The notes: a model not told the origin generated them from the letters alone. A stretch of 64,000 bases of DNA from CAMLQK01 sp035690865 (GCA_035690865.1 DASSKE010000004.1:62001-126000), one strand, 5' to 3'. Positions 53,326 through 61,674 are shown, counted from the first letter of the stretch. A program made the numbers and translations.

Positions 53326-54390
53326 ATGATAGCAACCTCAGAGATACCACGCACAACAATAACCATGCATCAAGTAGGCAGCTTTCCGGCTGCAACAGTA
53401 GAAGAAGGTTTACAACGAACCCTGAACCGGCAAACGCGTACGGTTTTAGATTCTGCTACCGACTGCGAAACCGGCTCGCGAGCCAACTGGGTTGTAGATC
53501 TTATAGACTCCTACCGCCGTAATCCAGCATTTGAGCTTGTAGAAGATGGTGACTGGTCGGGATACGACCACTGCCCTCGCTTTAAGGTGGCCGAAGGTCA
53601 CACGCTAGTGCCGGACGATTTTGCCTTGCCCTACCATCAGTTTGCGCTTGATTCCTGGCCCGCTTTTGACGCTGCCCGCCAGCGAATCGGCCGCCCGGAT
53701 CTGCTCATGCAGGTTGGTTCGCCTAGCGGCCTTGATTTGTCACTTTTCACCCTTGGGGAGCAGCAAGGCTTTGACGAGGAACATGTTGACGCAGCCACCC
53801 AAGCCGTAGCTGATCAAATTACTGCCGTCCATAATGAGCCGTTTGGCGACCAGGTAGTGTATCAGTTAGAGACGCCGGCCAGTTTGAGTTTGGCACTGGC
53901 TGTGGAAGACCCTGCTTTTCGACAGGGATTGTCCAGCCGCTTGCTTGATTTAGTGTCGCGTTGCCCCGAAGGTGCTCAGTTTGGTATTCACTTGTGCGTG
54001 GGCGACCTTGGCAACGAGGCCCGTATGCAGCCGCCAAATCGCAAAGCATCCGTGGAACTCATGAACGCCATTGGCAGTGATCCCCGCTGGGAGGGCCGCA
54101 AGCTGCGCTACATTCATGAGCCAATTGCCGCAGGTCACGATGTACCAACGCTAGAAAGTAGCATGTACGAAGATTTGCAGGATCTGCGTCTGCCTCCCGG
54201 TGTGCGCTACATAGCTGGCATGCTTCACGAGCGCCAGTCGTTGCGCCGTCAGCGAAAGGTGCTGGAGCTGGTTAAGGAGAACTTGCCACAGGGACAGGCT
54301 TTAGGTATTGCAGCGGCTTGCGGTCTGGGCCGTCGTTCGCGCAATGCGGCTAAGCGTATCCGCAACCGCGGCGTACTTCTTGCTTCTTAG
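53326..54390 (+). CDS. MetE/UroD-superfamily barrel protein
   Basis: This 354-residue protein resembles the C-terminal half of cobalamin-independent methionine synthase. It opens with VGSFPAATVEEGLQRTL and DSATDCETGSRANWV, has a His-x-Cys pair (H222, C224) in FGIHLCVGD, a candidate glutamate E244, and C332 in AACGLGRRS. In MetE these positions (His-x-Cys, Glu, Cys) bind the zinc that activates the thiol. The N-terminal folate half is absent, so it may methylate a thiol from another donor or do something else. -10 TATACT ends seven bases before the ATG: leaderless. Confidence 0.65.
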   Translation: MIATSEIPRTTITMHQVGSFPAATVEEGLQRTLNRQTRTVLDSATDCETGSRANWVVDLIDSYRRNPAFELVEDGDWSGYDHCPRFKVAEGHTLVPDDFALPYHQFALDSWPAFDAARQRIGRPDLLMQVGSPSGLDLSLFTLGEQQGFDEEHVDAATQAVADQITAVHNEPFGDQVVYQLETPASLSLALAVEDPAFRQGLSSRLLDLVSRCPEGAQFGIHLCVGDLGNEARMQPPNRKASVELMNAIGSDPRWEGRKLRYIHEPIAAGHDVPTLESSMYEDLQDLRLPPGVRYIAGMLHERQSLRRQRKVLELVKENLPQGQALGIAAACGLGRRSRNAAKRIRNRGVLLAS

Positions 54391-54423
54391 GGCAATCCCC
54401 CGTATGCTAAGCGTACATAAGCC

Positions 54424-54996
54424 ATGACGAAAGCTAAGCTATTGACCACCGAAAAAGATATTGCCGCTCTGGTTGCCGCAGATGATTGGATGATGCGCGT
54501 GCTGCGGGCGGCGCAAACGCTTGCCTTGCCTGATTGGTGGATCGGCGCAGGCTTTTTGCGCAACAAAGTGTGGGATGCTCTGGAGGGTAATGCTTCTCAG
54601 CCAAGTAAAGATGTCGATTTGGTATATTTTAACGCGCAGGATGTAGCCCCCGAAACTGATTGGCACTATGACGAACAGCTTAAGACGCAGTTCCCGTTTG
54701 CCGAATGGGAAGTTCGCAACCAGGCGCGGATGCATTACGTAAACGATTTTGCGCCGTACACCTCAACCGCAGACGGCATTTCGCATTGGGTCGAAACAGC
54801 TACCTGCGTGGCGGTGCGTCTGAACATGCAAAACGAACTGGAATTTCTATTTTGCTATGGCACAAAAGATTTATTGGGCTTGGTAGCGCGGCCAACGGAG
54901 TATTTTGTTGGCGATATGAGCACATTGTTTTATGAGCGTGTGAGCAAAAAACGCTGGCAAGAACGCTGGCCACACTTGCGGGTTGAGCCTTTATAG
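54424..54996 (+). CDS. NTP_transf_6 (DUF925) nucleotidyltransferase-like protein
   Basis: This 190-residue protein has WWIGAGFLRNKVWDAL followed by SKDVDLVYFN, which is the nucleotidyltransferase pattern with the D-x-D metal ligands of the DUF925 family. Acidic residues later (EWEVRNQARMHYVND) are also conserved in the family. The acceptor is not known. Promoter TTGCTT (54380-54385), 17 bases, TATGCT (54403-54408). Its end lies six bases from the next opposing gene. Confidence 0.85.
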   Translation: MTKAKLLTTEKDIAALVAADDWMMRVLRAAQTLALPDWWIGAGFLRNKVWDALEGNASQPSKDVDLVYFNAQDVAPETDWHYDEQLKTQFPFAEWEVRNQARMHYVNDFAPYTSTADGISHWVETATCVAVRLNMQNELEFLFCYGTKDLLGLVARPTEYFVGDMSTLFYERVSKKRWQERWPHLRVEPL

Positions 54997-55002
54997 CACG
55001 TA

Positions 55003-55605
55003 TTATGGCCAGAGATACGACTGTACATCGCGGACGATTTGTTCTGGGCTGGTTGCTAACACCGTTGTAAAACCCATCACAATAGCCGGATCAAGGCAGC
55101 GCTGCTGGTCGTCAATAAAGATTGACTGTTCCGCCGTAGCGCCGGTTCGTTCTAGCGCCAGGCGATATATTCCCTCTTCCGGCTTAGCCATGCCTACCTG
55201 AAACGACGCGATAACCTCATCAAACATATCATAGTAGCCCGAAGCTTTGATGGCATTGTAGGTCGGCTCAATAACATTGGATAAGACAGCAATTGTGTAA
55301 CCCGCTTTTTTAGCGCTTTGGGCGAGGTTGAGCACGTCTTTATTCGCCACCAAGCCGCGCCACTTTTTAAATTCCTCCGAGATATTGTCCTGTATGCTGA
55401 GGCCGTAGCGGCTCTGCAGCTCCTGCCAATAGGCTTGCTCGGTGAGCTCGCCGCGCATAAAGCGCTTCATGTAGGTTTCAAATATTTCGCCAATCTGTTG
55501 CTCTGTAGCGCCGATGCTCCGTAAAAGGTCGCTTAAAAAACGGTCGCCCGGGTCGGTAGCGATCACCCCTCCCCAGTCAAAAAAGATCGTTGTGTAGTGC
55601 TTCAT
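55003..55605 (-). CDS. HAD-superfamily hydrolase
   Basis: This 200-residue protein has HAD motif I FFDWGGVI, where the second Asp of DxD is replaced by Gly, as in the HAD-IA3/YihX-type members. VLSNVIEPT is motif II, a Lys in MAKPEEGIY is motif III and FIDDQQRCL is motif IV. The cap is helical. Small phosphomonoesters or haloacids are possible substrates. TACAAT ends six bases before the ATG with no Shine-Dalgarno. Confidence 0.88.
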   Translation of the reverse strand: MKHYTTIFFDWGGVIATDPGDRFLSDLLRSIGATEQQIGEIFETYMKRFMRGELTEQAYWQELQSRYGLSIQDNISEEFKKWRGLVANKDVLNLAQSAKKAGYTIAVLSNVIEPTYNAIKASGYYDMFDEVIASFQVGMAKPEEGIYRLALERTGATAEQSIFIDDQQRCLDPAIVMGFTTVLATSPEQIVRDVQSYLWP

Positions 55606-55621
55606 AGGAGCATTGTATCAC

Positions 55622-56653
55622 CTATGAACTGCTATCGGGGTGAAGCTTGGCCAAAATGCGCTCGCCAACTTTTGTAGAGAGGTCAGCAAAGTCAACGCGG
55701 GTTTTGCCTAATAGCGCACGGGCTTCCATTTTGTATTGCAACGTCATTTGAGAAGTGTGTTCGCTGGCGGCACCGGCAACCTTTCCGGCGCCGTGCATTT
55801 TAATGCGCTGCATTTGTTTTGCGGCAATGAGTCCCGGCCACGGTATGGCTTTTTCTTGCGAGCTACCCTTTCTGATACGTACCGATTTGACATTGCCTAA
55901 ATCGGTGATGCCGTCGATAAACATGATGCGGCTGTGGTCGGCCGTCTCAAGATCTTTGGGCATGACCCGAGGCCGGATGCGCACTCCAGCGATATCGTTG
56001 GTGGCGGTGTCGAGCACTAAAAAGTTAGCGTTCAGGCCTCTTTCTGGGCCAGCCCGGAATTGCAGCGGTGCCGGTATAACCGTTAATTCCTGACGTCGTC
56101 GCGCCACTTCAAGGAGGACAATGGCCGCGTCAAGCTCCTGCATTCTTCCGGTAAGCGCCCTAAAGGGGGCGTGCGCGGGAGTATTCTGACCAAAAAGGTC
56201 CTCAGTGCCAAACTCTTTAACAATCTTATGGCGCAACATGCTGTGCTTGACTCCGCTTACCGCCAGCAACCCCTGGGCGTTATTTATAGCGTCGCGGCGT
56301 TCTGCGGCATTCCACTCTGTTGGTGGGTTAAAAAGAGGCCGCCACATATCAATCATGGCGGCATTGAGTTCGTGAAAATGCAGGTCGGTATAGGCCGAGG
56401 ATTCTTCTTCAAAGTTGCCCGCCACGCTTTTGATAACGGCGCCACTTTTGGCGTAGCTACGAATATTCCAGGCATCATAGCGCTCGATAACCTCTTGGTT
56501 AACCAGCTCACCTTGCGTGAGCGCTGTATGTAATGCCTCCCCGAGCTGTAACGACCACCCTTGGTGTTCATGTACCGCTTGCGCGTAGCGATCGCTGATA
56601 TGATAAGGCGTTATGGTAGGCTGGTAGGCCGTGACAAATTCTTTATATTGCAT
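55622..56653 (-). CDS. Unrecognised 343-aa protein
   Basis: I do not recognise this protein. It is soluble, with an N-terminal helical part (YAQAVHEHQGWSLQLGEALH), a His-containing segment (AYTDLHFHELNAAMIDMW) and a C-terminal basic region (IAAKQMQRIKMHGAGKVAG). It begins just upstream of the tRNA-Gln promoter, on the other strand. TACAAT ends nine bases before the ATG, so it is probably leaderless. Confidence 0.6.
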   Translation of the reverse strand: MQYKEFVTAYQPTITPYHISDRYAQAVHEHQGWSLQLGEALHTALTQGELVNQEVIERYDAWNIRSYAKSGAVIKSVAGNFEEESSAYTDLHFHELNAAMIDMWRPLFNPPTEWNAAERRDAINNAQGLLAVSGVKHSMLRHKIVKEFGTEDLFGQNTPAHAPFRALTGRMQELDAAIVLLEVARRRQELTVIPAPLQFRAGPERGLNANFLVLDTATNDIAGVRIRPRVMPKDLETADHSRIMFIDGITDLGNVKSVRIRKGSSQEKAIPWPGLIAAKQMQRIKMHGAGKVAGAASEHTSQMTLQYKMEARALLGKTRVDFADLSTKVGERILAKLHPDSSS

Positions 56654-56694
56654 TAGCTACAGATTGTAGGTGCAAAAAACCACCAGCGCAACCG

Positions 56695-56723
56695 TTGAAA
56701 AAATGCGGTAATTGCGGTAGAAT
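56695..56723 (+). promoter_or_regulatory. Promoter of the tRNA-Gln gene
   Basis: TTGAAA (56695-56700), 17 bases, TAGAAT (56718-56723), about 48 bases before the tRNA. Close to consensus. Confidence 0.75.
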
Positions 56724-56771
56724 ATGCTCTGTTACCAAAAGCTGCTCTAATTGCGCTACCGGCAACGCTAA

Positions 56772-56846
56772 TGGGATGTCGCCAAGTGGTAAGGCACCGG
56801 GTTTTGGTCCCGGCATTCGGGGGTTCGAATCCCTCCATCCCAGCCA
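56772..56846 (+). tRNA. tRNA-Gln (anticodon TTG)
   Basis: The acceptor stem TGGGATG (56772-56778) pairs with CATCCCA (56836-56842). The anticodon arm is CCGGG, loop TTTTGGT, CCCGG, giving anticodon TTG (Gln). The T-arm contains GGTTCGAATCC. G is the discriminator base and CCA (56844-56846) is encoded. A strong terminator follows at once, so it is a single-tRNA transcript. Encoded CCA means no CCA addition is needed for this molecule. Confidence 0.95.
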
Positions 56847-56849
56847 AGT

Positions 56850-56881
56850 AAAAAGCACCGACATTTGTCGGTGCTTTTTAT
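56850..56881 (+). terminator. Terminator after tRNA-Gln
   Basis: AAAAGCACCGAC (56851-56862) pairs with GTCGGTGCTTTT (56867-56878) around a four-base loop. A/T runs on both sides allow use in either direction. Confidence 0.9.
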
Positions 56882-56954
56882 TAATTCCAAAGCAGTCTAC
56901 TACCCTGCACTCTTTGCAGTTGTGTTTGAGGGCATGCTTTTTTACAATGAGCTT

Positions 56955-57581
56955 ATGAATAAATATAAGCGTCATTTTATAGCCTACCTTCGCATAGGCT
57001 TTGGCCTTCTGGTGGCGGCAGCAATTGTCACGCAACTTTCCGGCACATTTGAGCACGGGCGGAGCGTAGCGAACTTCTTTAGCTTCTTTACCATTCAAAG
57101 TAATGTGATTGCGGGCGCTGTTCTGTTGGTAGTGGGTGTCGGGTCGCTGCTGAACGCAAAGGCTAACCGCCAGTTTGCGTTCATCCGTGGGGCGGCCACT
57201 TTATATATGGTAATCACAGGCATAGTCTTTGCGTTACTTTTGTCCGGCCTGTCGGAGCGTTTGCAGCTAACCGTGCCGTGGGTGAATATGGTCCTCCACT
57301 ACCTCATCCCAGTAGTAATGCTGGTAGACTGGCTGCTCTTTCCACCTACCTTTAAGTTTACTTTCCGTGATACCGTTTTGTGGCTTGCCTTTCCGCTCGG
57401 ATATCTTGTTTATACGCTTATTCGCGGACCGTTGGTAAACTGGTACCCGTATCCCTTTCTTGATGTATCGCAGGCAGGGTGGCTACATGTTATTATTGTG
57501 AGCATTATGATCGCTTTTGGCGCGGCTGGCCTGGCCTGGTCGATGACGCTGCGCATAGGAGGTCAGACAAAACAACGCTAA
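56955..57581 (+). CDS. Pr6Pr-family membrane protein
   Basis: This 208-residue protein has six hydrophobic helices. The conserved elements FFSFFTIQSNVIAGAVLL, WVNMVLHYLIPVVMLVDWLL and YLVYTLIRGP with YPYPFLD fit the Pr6Pr family of bacterial membrane proteins, whose function is not known. The start at 56955 is chosen because an upstream in-frame extension would run into the tRNA terminator. It ends a few bases inside an opposing small gene. Confidence 0.8.
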   Translation: MNKYKRHFIAYLRIGFGLLVAAAIVTQLSGTFEHGRSVANFFSFFTIQSNVIAGAVLLVVGVGSLLNAKANRQFAFIRGAATLYMVITGIVFALLLSGLSERLQLTVPWVNMVLHYLIPVVMLVDWLLFPPTFKFTFRDTVLWLAFPLGYLVYTLIRGPLVNWYPYPFLDVSQAGWLHVIIVSIMIAFGAAGLAWSMTLRIGGQTKQR

Positions 57582-57688
57582 GTAGCTTTTTTGGCTTGCA
57601 GCTTTTGTTTGCGAGCTTTTTCGTACCGGGCGCGCTTTGTGGTTATTTTTTGCAGCTTCAACTGCTTTTTTGGGTCTCTCTTTTTCAT
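57578..57688 (-). CDS. 36-aa highly basic small protein
   Basis: A small reading frame codes for a 36-residue protein with 16 Lys/Arg and only two acidic residues, beginning MKKRDPKKQLKL. It starts two bases after the stop of the 93-residue gene on the same strand, so it probably rides on that message. Such composition fits an RNA- or ribosome-binding peptide, but I recognise no family. Its last four bases overlap the membrane-protein stop on the other strand. Confidence 0.45.
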   Translation of the reverse strand: MKKRDPKKQLKLQKITTKRARYEKARKQKLQAKKAT

Positions 57689-57689
57689 G

Positions 57690-57971
57690 CTATCTACCGT
57701 GTTTGCGAATATGTTGAATCATTTTTTCTAAAGAAGGCTCACTGTTGTGCTCGGCAAAGATGTACAGTTCCTTAAATGGAAGCGCTGGGTTGTGGCGGGA
57801 TACAATAGCTTCGCTTAGCTCCTTGGCAGCGTGTAGCTCGGCATCTGCATCGGCGAGCTGCCAAATCTTGGTGCGCAGCGTAAACGATAAGGCAATGGTA
57901 AATTCGCCTCGTTTTGTAACGACCAGGAACTTTGACGAGTTTCCCTTTGGTGCAAGTGCAGTAACTATCAT
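57690..57971 (-). CDS. Unrecognised 93-aa protein
   Basis: I do not recognise this protein. It has strand-like starts (SKFLVVTKRGEFTIALSFTL), a helical centre with ADADAELHAAKELSEAI, and a His-rich C-terminus (EKMIQHIRKHGR). A -10-like TATAAG or TATGAT lies 6 or 11 bases before the ATG. It is followed directly by the 36-residue basic protein. Confidence 0.6.
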   Translation of the reverse strand: MIVTALAPKGNSSKFLVVTKRGEFTIALSFTLRTKIWQLADADAELHAAKELSEAIVSRHNPALPFKELYIFAEHNSEPSLEKMIQHIRKHGR

Positions 57972-58030
57972 GCATTACTTATATCATACTAACGCATATT
58001 GCTACACTCTTCTTTTGCTACAATGGGCAT

Positions 58031-58411
58031 ATGACACAAATTCAACAGACCTACATCATCAAGGCTCCCGTTTCTAAAGTTTGGAAGGCATTAACTGACG
58101 CCGCGGTAGCCGAGCAATGGGGTGCTGCCCCTGCAAAGGTGGATCCCCGCGAAGGCGGCGAGTTCAGCTACTGGAATGGTGACATTCATGGAATCTTTAC
58201 TAAACTTGTACCGCAAGAACTTATTGAACAAGATTGGTACGGCCACGACAACCCTACCTGGAAGTACACAGTTGTCTTTGCGCTAGAGGGCGATGATACA
58301 AGCACAACGGTGCACATGGTGTATTCTGGCAATATTCTCAATGAGCAAAAAGATATCGCCGATTGGAAGGATTATTACTTTGATCCGATTAAAAAACTGC
58401 TGGAAAGCTAG
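58031..58411 (+). CDS. SRPBCC/AHSA1-like domain protein
   Basis: This 126-residue protein has the START-like fold signature: TYIIKAPVSKVWKALTDAAV, then PREGGEFSYWNGDIHGIF and a long C-terminal helix DYYFDPIKKLLE. Members bind hydrophobic ligands or Hsp90-like partners; the ligand is not known. TACAAT ends six bases before the ATG, so it is probably leaderless. Its end overlaps the MFS gene by four bases. Confidence 0.88.
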   Translation: MTQIQQTYIIKAPVSKVWKALTDAAVAEQWGAAPAKVDPREGGEFSYWNGDIHGIFTKLVPQELIEQDWYGHDNPTWKYTVVFALEGDDTSTTVHMVYSGNILNEQKDIADWKDYYFDPIKKLLES

Positions 58412-59607
58412 TCTACAGAAATGTGAGCGTCCTTGTGCTTTAGTAAAAGGTATGCACAAACTGCCGCGCAAATAAGCACTGTCCAACCGAGCAAAAAGTA
58501 ACGTAGCTGCCCGTGTGTATTCAGCGCACCAATAAGCGGGGCCAGCGCCACGTAGGGCAATGTTTTAAAGAAGGAGGCAATAGATAAAACCGTTGCCCGT
58601 TGTTCTTCGGGCGCATGGTAATTAAGCACCTCGCTCATAAATGGTGACAAAATATGTTCGCCAGCGTACAGGGTTAGGATAACAATATAGCCCCAATGAC
58701 CAATAGGAGCCACAGAAAGCAGTAGCCCCATTGCCGCGGCCAAAGAAATACTAGTTAACACATGTTTTTCGCTCATCTTTTCGGCATGTTTGTGTAAGTA
58801 CGAAAGAATGCCAACGGTAATAAGGCTGCAACTTGCAACAACGACAGAGCCCCAAAAAGGGCTAAAATGAAAGCGGCTCAACAGAATAAGCCGAAGTAGC
58901 CCATATCCAGCGGTATAAAAAAGCCCCTGTACTGTTAGGATGATGGGTATATACAGCCGAAGCTGCGGCAACTTAAATTGCCTGAAGCCCGTTTTAATAT
59001 CTTCTAAATAGTCGGTAACTTCTGGCAAGAAGGCCTGCCTGGCTCTGCGCGGCCGCCCATCTGTAACTGGCCATATCAACATGGCGGCAATAATAAATGA
59101 TACGCCCGTCAGTGCCCAAGGAAGACGCGGATTTATAGTATGCAGCCAGCCACCAACGACCGTAGCGCCCAACGTGCCCATGAGCGCTATTTGCGAGCCG
59201 CGCATTAATAGTTTGCGCCACGCTGCCGACTCGCGTTTAAAAGTAAGCCGTTCAAAAAAGAGTGCTTCGTCGGCGCCCGACACAAAAGAAACACCAATCA
59301 TCATAATTGCCTGTCCAACAAAGAACGGCACAAAGCTGCTGCCTGCCGCCTGAATCAAAAGGCCCGTCCCTGCCAGAATATGCCCGAGCCGCACCATTTT
59401 GTCCCGGCCGAATTTGTCGGCTAAAGCGCCTGAGGGTACTTCGGCAAGCAAACCAATGCTAAACGCCAGACCATCCAAAACACCAACTTGCTGGTCGGTA
59501 ATGAATATCCGGTAAAAGTAAAGCCACACTGCACCTAAGAACCATAAATTGGTCAAAAACTTATACACCAGGAACTTACGTACCAGCCAATGTTGTTTGT
59601 CGCTCAT
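58408..59607 (-). CDS. MFS transporter
   Basis: This 399-residue protein has twelve hydrophobic helices. The loop after helix 2 reads ALADKFGRDKMVRLG, the classical MFS signature (GxLaDrxGRkxxl). GVSFVSGADEALFFERL lies near helix 4-5. It is probably a drug or metabolite exporter; the substrate is unknown. The start at 59607 is chosen because TATACT (59617-59622) ends nine bases before it, while the longer frame to 59655 would precede the promoter. Confidence 0.9.
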   Translation of the reverse strand: MSDKQHWLVRKFLVYKFLTNLWFLGAVWLYFYRIFITDQQVGVLDGLAFSIGLLAEVPSGALADKFGRDKMVRLGHILAGTGLLIQAAGSSFVPFFVGQAIMMIGVSFVSGADEALFFERLTFKRESAAWRKLLMRGSQIALMGTLGATVVGGWLHTINPRLPWALTGVSFIIAAMLIWPVTDGRPRRARQAFLPEVTDYLEDIKTGFRQFKLPQLRLYIPIILTVQGLFYTAGYGLLRLILLSRFHFSPFWGSVVVASCSLITVGILSYLHKHAEKMSEKHVLTSISLAAAMGLLLSVAPIGHWGYIVILTLYAGEHILSPFMSEVLNYHAPEEQRATVLSIASFFKTLPYVALAPLIGALNTHGQLRYFLLGWTVLICAAVCAYLLLKHKDAHISVD

Positions 59608-59678
59608 TCTTTTATCAGTATACAGTAGAGTGAGCTGCTCGGGCGCAGACTGCATAATGAAAGTGATATACTTCCTGT

Positions 59679-60347
59679 ATGAGTTTACGACGCATACTTT
59701 ACAGCAACAGTCTTGTAATAGCTATGTTTACTATCTTTCTGGCGTCAATTGTGGGGATGAGTTTTGCTGGTTGGCGATCAAATAATCAGGCAAATGCCGA
59801 GCACGCAGCATCAGTACAGACGTATACCGAGTATATTGTTGGCGGTGATTTTATTGAAGGCGTGTTCGAAAACTGGGAAAGTGAATTCTTGCAAATGTGG
59901 GCGCTTGTTGTGCTCACGGTGTGGCTGCGTCAAAAAGGTTCTTCTGACTCTAAGCCAATGCGAGGACGAGCACCTGTTGACACGCTTTCCCGCTACTCAA
60001 TAATTAATTCCACTTCGTGGAAGAAGCGCTTTCGGGCACTCGGCCATACAATCTATGCTCACTCTTTAGGAGCAAGCTTGTTCGTTCTCTTTCTTATTTC
60101 GTTCTCGTTGCACGCAGTGGGCGGTGTAGCCGCGTTTAATGAGCAAAATGCACAGCATAACCAATCCCCTATGAGCGCCCGTCATTACATTACAACATCG
60201 CATTTTTGGTATGAGTCGCTGCAGAACTGGCAAAGTGAATTTCTTGCTATTGGTACGCTATTGGTTTTGTCTATAAAGCTTCGGGAGCGCGGCTCACCAG
60301 AGTCTAAACCTATCGGCACACGCTACGATCGTCACACCGGCGATTGA
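59679..60347 (+). CDS. Membrane protein with internal duplication (DUF6766-like)
   Basis: This 222-residue protein is two copies of one unit. The first (YSNSLVIAMFTIFLASIVGM to LTVWLRQKGSSDSKPM) matches the second (YAHSLGASLFVLFLISFSLH to LSIKLRERGSPESKPI), with shared FENWESEFLQMWAL / LQNWQSEFLAIGTL. Each unit has two membrane helices around an external loop. It resembles the DUF6766 family, whose function is unknown. An extended -10 (TGA-TATACT) ends six bases before the ATG. Confidence 0.7.
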   Translation: MSLRRILYSNSLVIAMFTIFLASIVGMSFAGWRSNNQANAEHAASVQTYTEYIVGGDFIEGVFENWESEFLQMWALVVLTVWLRQKGSSDSKPMRGRAPVDTLSRYSIINSTSWKKRFRALGHTIYAHSLGASLFVLFLISFSLHAVGGVAAFNEQNAQHNQSPMSARHYITTSHFWYESLQNWQSEFLAIGTLLVLSIKLRERGSPESKPIGTRYDRHTGD

Positions 60348-60348
60348 T

Positions 60349-60735
60349 TTATGTATGTAGGCCTGCTGCGGCGCGCACAATATTCTGTAATGCCTGCTCG
60401 TGTAAAGGGCTATCTTTGTAAAAATCAATAGCGCGCACAACTTTACTGTCGAGTCGGGTATTAAAAACATGATTAGGGTCGGGTATGTTATTGCCACCGG
60501 TAAAGGTCAGGCGTACCGCCTCCTTCAAGATATCTGCTACGCAAACGTTTTTGCCGTTGAGCGTCCAAGTGGCGACTCCTTCGGGCTTCGAAGGTTTTTT
60601 CCATTTAACCTCTTCGGTTAGTTCTGGCGCCGCGGCTGCAATAAGCGCCCGAAGGCGAGCTAAAAGCTCGCCCCGCCAATCACTATGCATGCTAATAATG
60701 TCATCAATCTGTTCCGATGGCGTTTTTTCTTGCAT
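60349..60735 (-). CDS. DUF1801-family protein
   Basis: This 128-residue protein has the DUF1801 (YdhG-like) pattern: a helical N-terminus (IISMHSDWRGELLARLRALI), EEVKWKKPS, WTLNGKNVCVADILKEAVRL and FTGGNNIPDP. The role is unknown. It lies eight bases after the VOC gene, so the two form an operon controlled from the same region as the MarR gene. Confidence 0.85.
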   Translation of the reverse strand: MQEKTPSEQIDDIISMHSDWRGELLARLRALIAAAAPELTEEVKWKKPSKPEGVATWTLNGKNVCVADILKEAVRLTFTGGNNIPDPNHVFNTRLDSKVVRAIDFYKDSPLHEQALQNIVRAAAGLHT

Positions 60736-60743
60736 GACTTCCC

Positions 60744-61121
60744 TTACGCCTGCTCAACGTGAATCAGGTTGCCTTCGGTGTCGCTGAAATTAAACCATTT
60801 TGTGCCTGAGCCAGGGCCATGCAGGTCGTTTTGTATCTCGCTTACCTTAACGCCTTTTTGCTGTAAATCAGCGTGAGCGCTTTGGATATCTGTAGCGCCA
60901 AAATAAAGAGTCAGCGCGCCCGGCTGCATGTGCGCATGATGTGTGGTAAGGGTAATTGCAACGCCGTTGCCTGGAACGGCAAGCTCTACCCACCAGTTTG
61001 CATCATCGATACGAAAGTCCTTTGTTACTTCTAGACCCAGTTTGTCGGCGTAGAACTCCTTGGCTTTTGGCATGTCTGCGACCGCTACGTGAAGCATAGT
61101 AAAGGTGTTAAGTGTGTTCAT
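60744..61121 (-). CDS. VOC-family (glyoxalase/bleomycin-resistance) protein
   Basis: This 125-residue protein has the paired beta-alpha-beta-beta-beta layout of the vicinal oxygen chelate superfamily: LHVAVADMPKAKEFYADKLG, WWVELAVPGNGVAITL and a C-terminal NFSDTEGNLIHVEQ. His and Glu metal ligands are in place. Possible roles are dioxygenase, isomerase or toxin sequestration. It is divergent from the MarR gene, sharing one operator. AAAGGA precedes the ATG. Confidence 0.9.
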   Translation of the reverse strand: MNTLNTFTMLHVAVADMPKAKEFYADKLGLEVTKDFRIDDANWWVELAVPGNGVAITLTTHHAHMQPGALTLYFGATDIQSAHADLQQKGVKVSEIQNDLHGPGSGTKWFNFSDTEGNLIHVEQA

Positions 61122-61135
61122 ATCAGTCCTTTCTC

Positions 61136-61194
61136 TTGAAACTGTGTGTTATTTGCTATATAATAAAGTTACTTGAATTTAGAGTAACTGTCAA
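61136..61194. promoter_or_regulatory. Divergent MarR/VOC promoters with a shared palindromic operator
   Basis: Rightward: TTGAAA (61136-61141), 17 bases, TATAAT (61159-61164). Leftward: TTGACA (61189-61194 on the minus strand), 17 bases, TAACTT. Between them AGTTACT (61167-61173) and AGTAACT (61183-61189) form a perfect inverted repeat with a nine-base centre. It covers the rightward start site and the leftward spacer and -10, so one bound dimer could block both. Confidence 0.75.
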
Positions 61195-61203
61195 AGGTTT
61201 TTT

Positions 61204-61665
61204 ATGACTGCAAAACAAGATATGGTAAATCGGGTCCTGCTGGCCGCTAGCAAACAAGGCATTGCATCAGTATTATTTAGGAATGCTATCGGGCGCAAAT
61301 TACGCCTTAACGTAGCTGATAACGAATGCCTCAGTTTTATAAGCATGCACGGCACGGCCACTCCAACCGAAATAGCTCGTTACACTGGCCTGACATCGGG
61401 GTCAACGACAGCTATGCTCGATCGACTCCAAAATGCTGGTTATATTGTGCGCAAACCGAACCCTCACGACCGGCGCGGTGTTGTTATCGAGGCGGGATCG
61501 CAATGGCGTGATGCAACAATGCCACTTGTCGCTGGTGTACAGGCAGCACATCGGGAATTCCTTGCAACCTACTCAGATGAAGAGCTTGCCCTAATAGAAG
61601 ACTTCTTAACGCGTTTTGCCCAGAACGTTTCTGAGCAAACCGACAAGATTAATCAGGCAGCATAA
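61204..61665 (+). CDS. MarR-family transcriptional regulator
   Basis: This 153-residue protein has a winged helix-turn-helix: AIGRKLRLNVADNECLSFIS, then ATPTEIARYTGLTSGSTTAM (recognition helix) and the wing VRKPNPHDRRGVVIEAGS. The terminal helices form the dimer interface. It probably binds the palindrome 61167-61189 and represses itself and the VOC-DUF1801 operon. The inducing ligand is unknown. AAAGG lies before the ATG. Confidence 0.92.
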   Translation: MTAKQDMVNRVLLAASKQGIASVLFRNAIGRKLRLNVADNECLSFISMHGTATPTEIARYTGLTSGSTTAMLDRLQNAGYIVRKPNPHDRRGVVIEAGSQWRDATMPLVAGVQAAHREFLATYSDEELALIEDFLTRFAQNVSEQTDKINQAA

Positions 61666-61674
61666 ACGTCTGGT

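Noticed and set aside
56643..57098. 151-codon minus-strand frame across the tRNA
   Set aside because: It runs through a structured tRNA and its terminator and is not coding.
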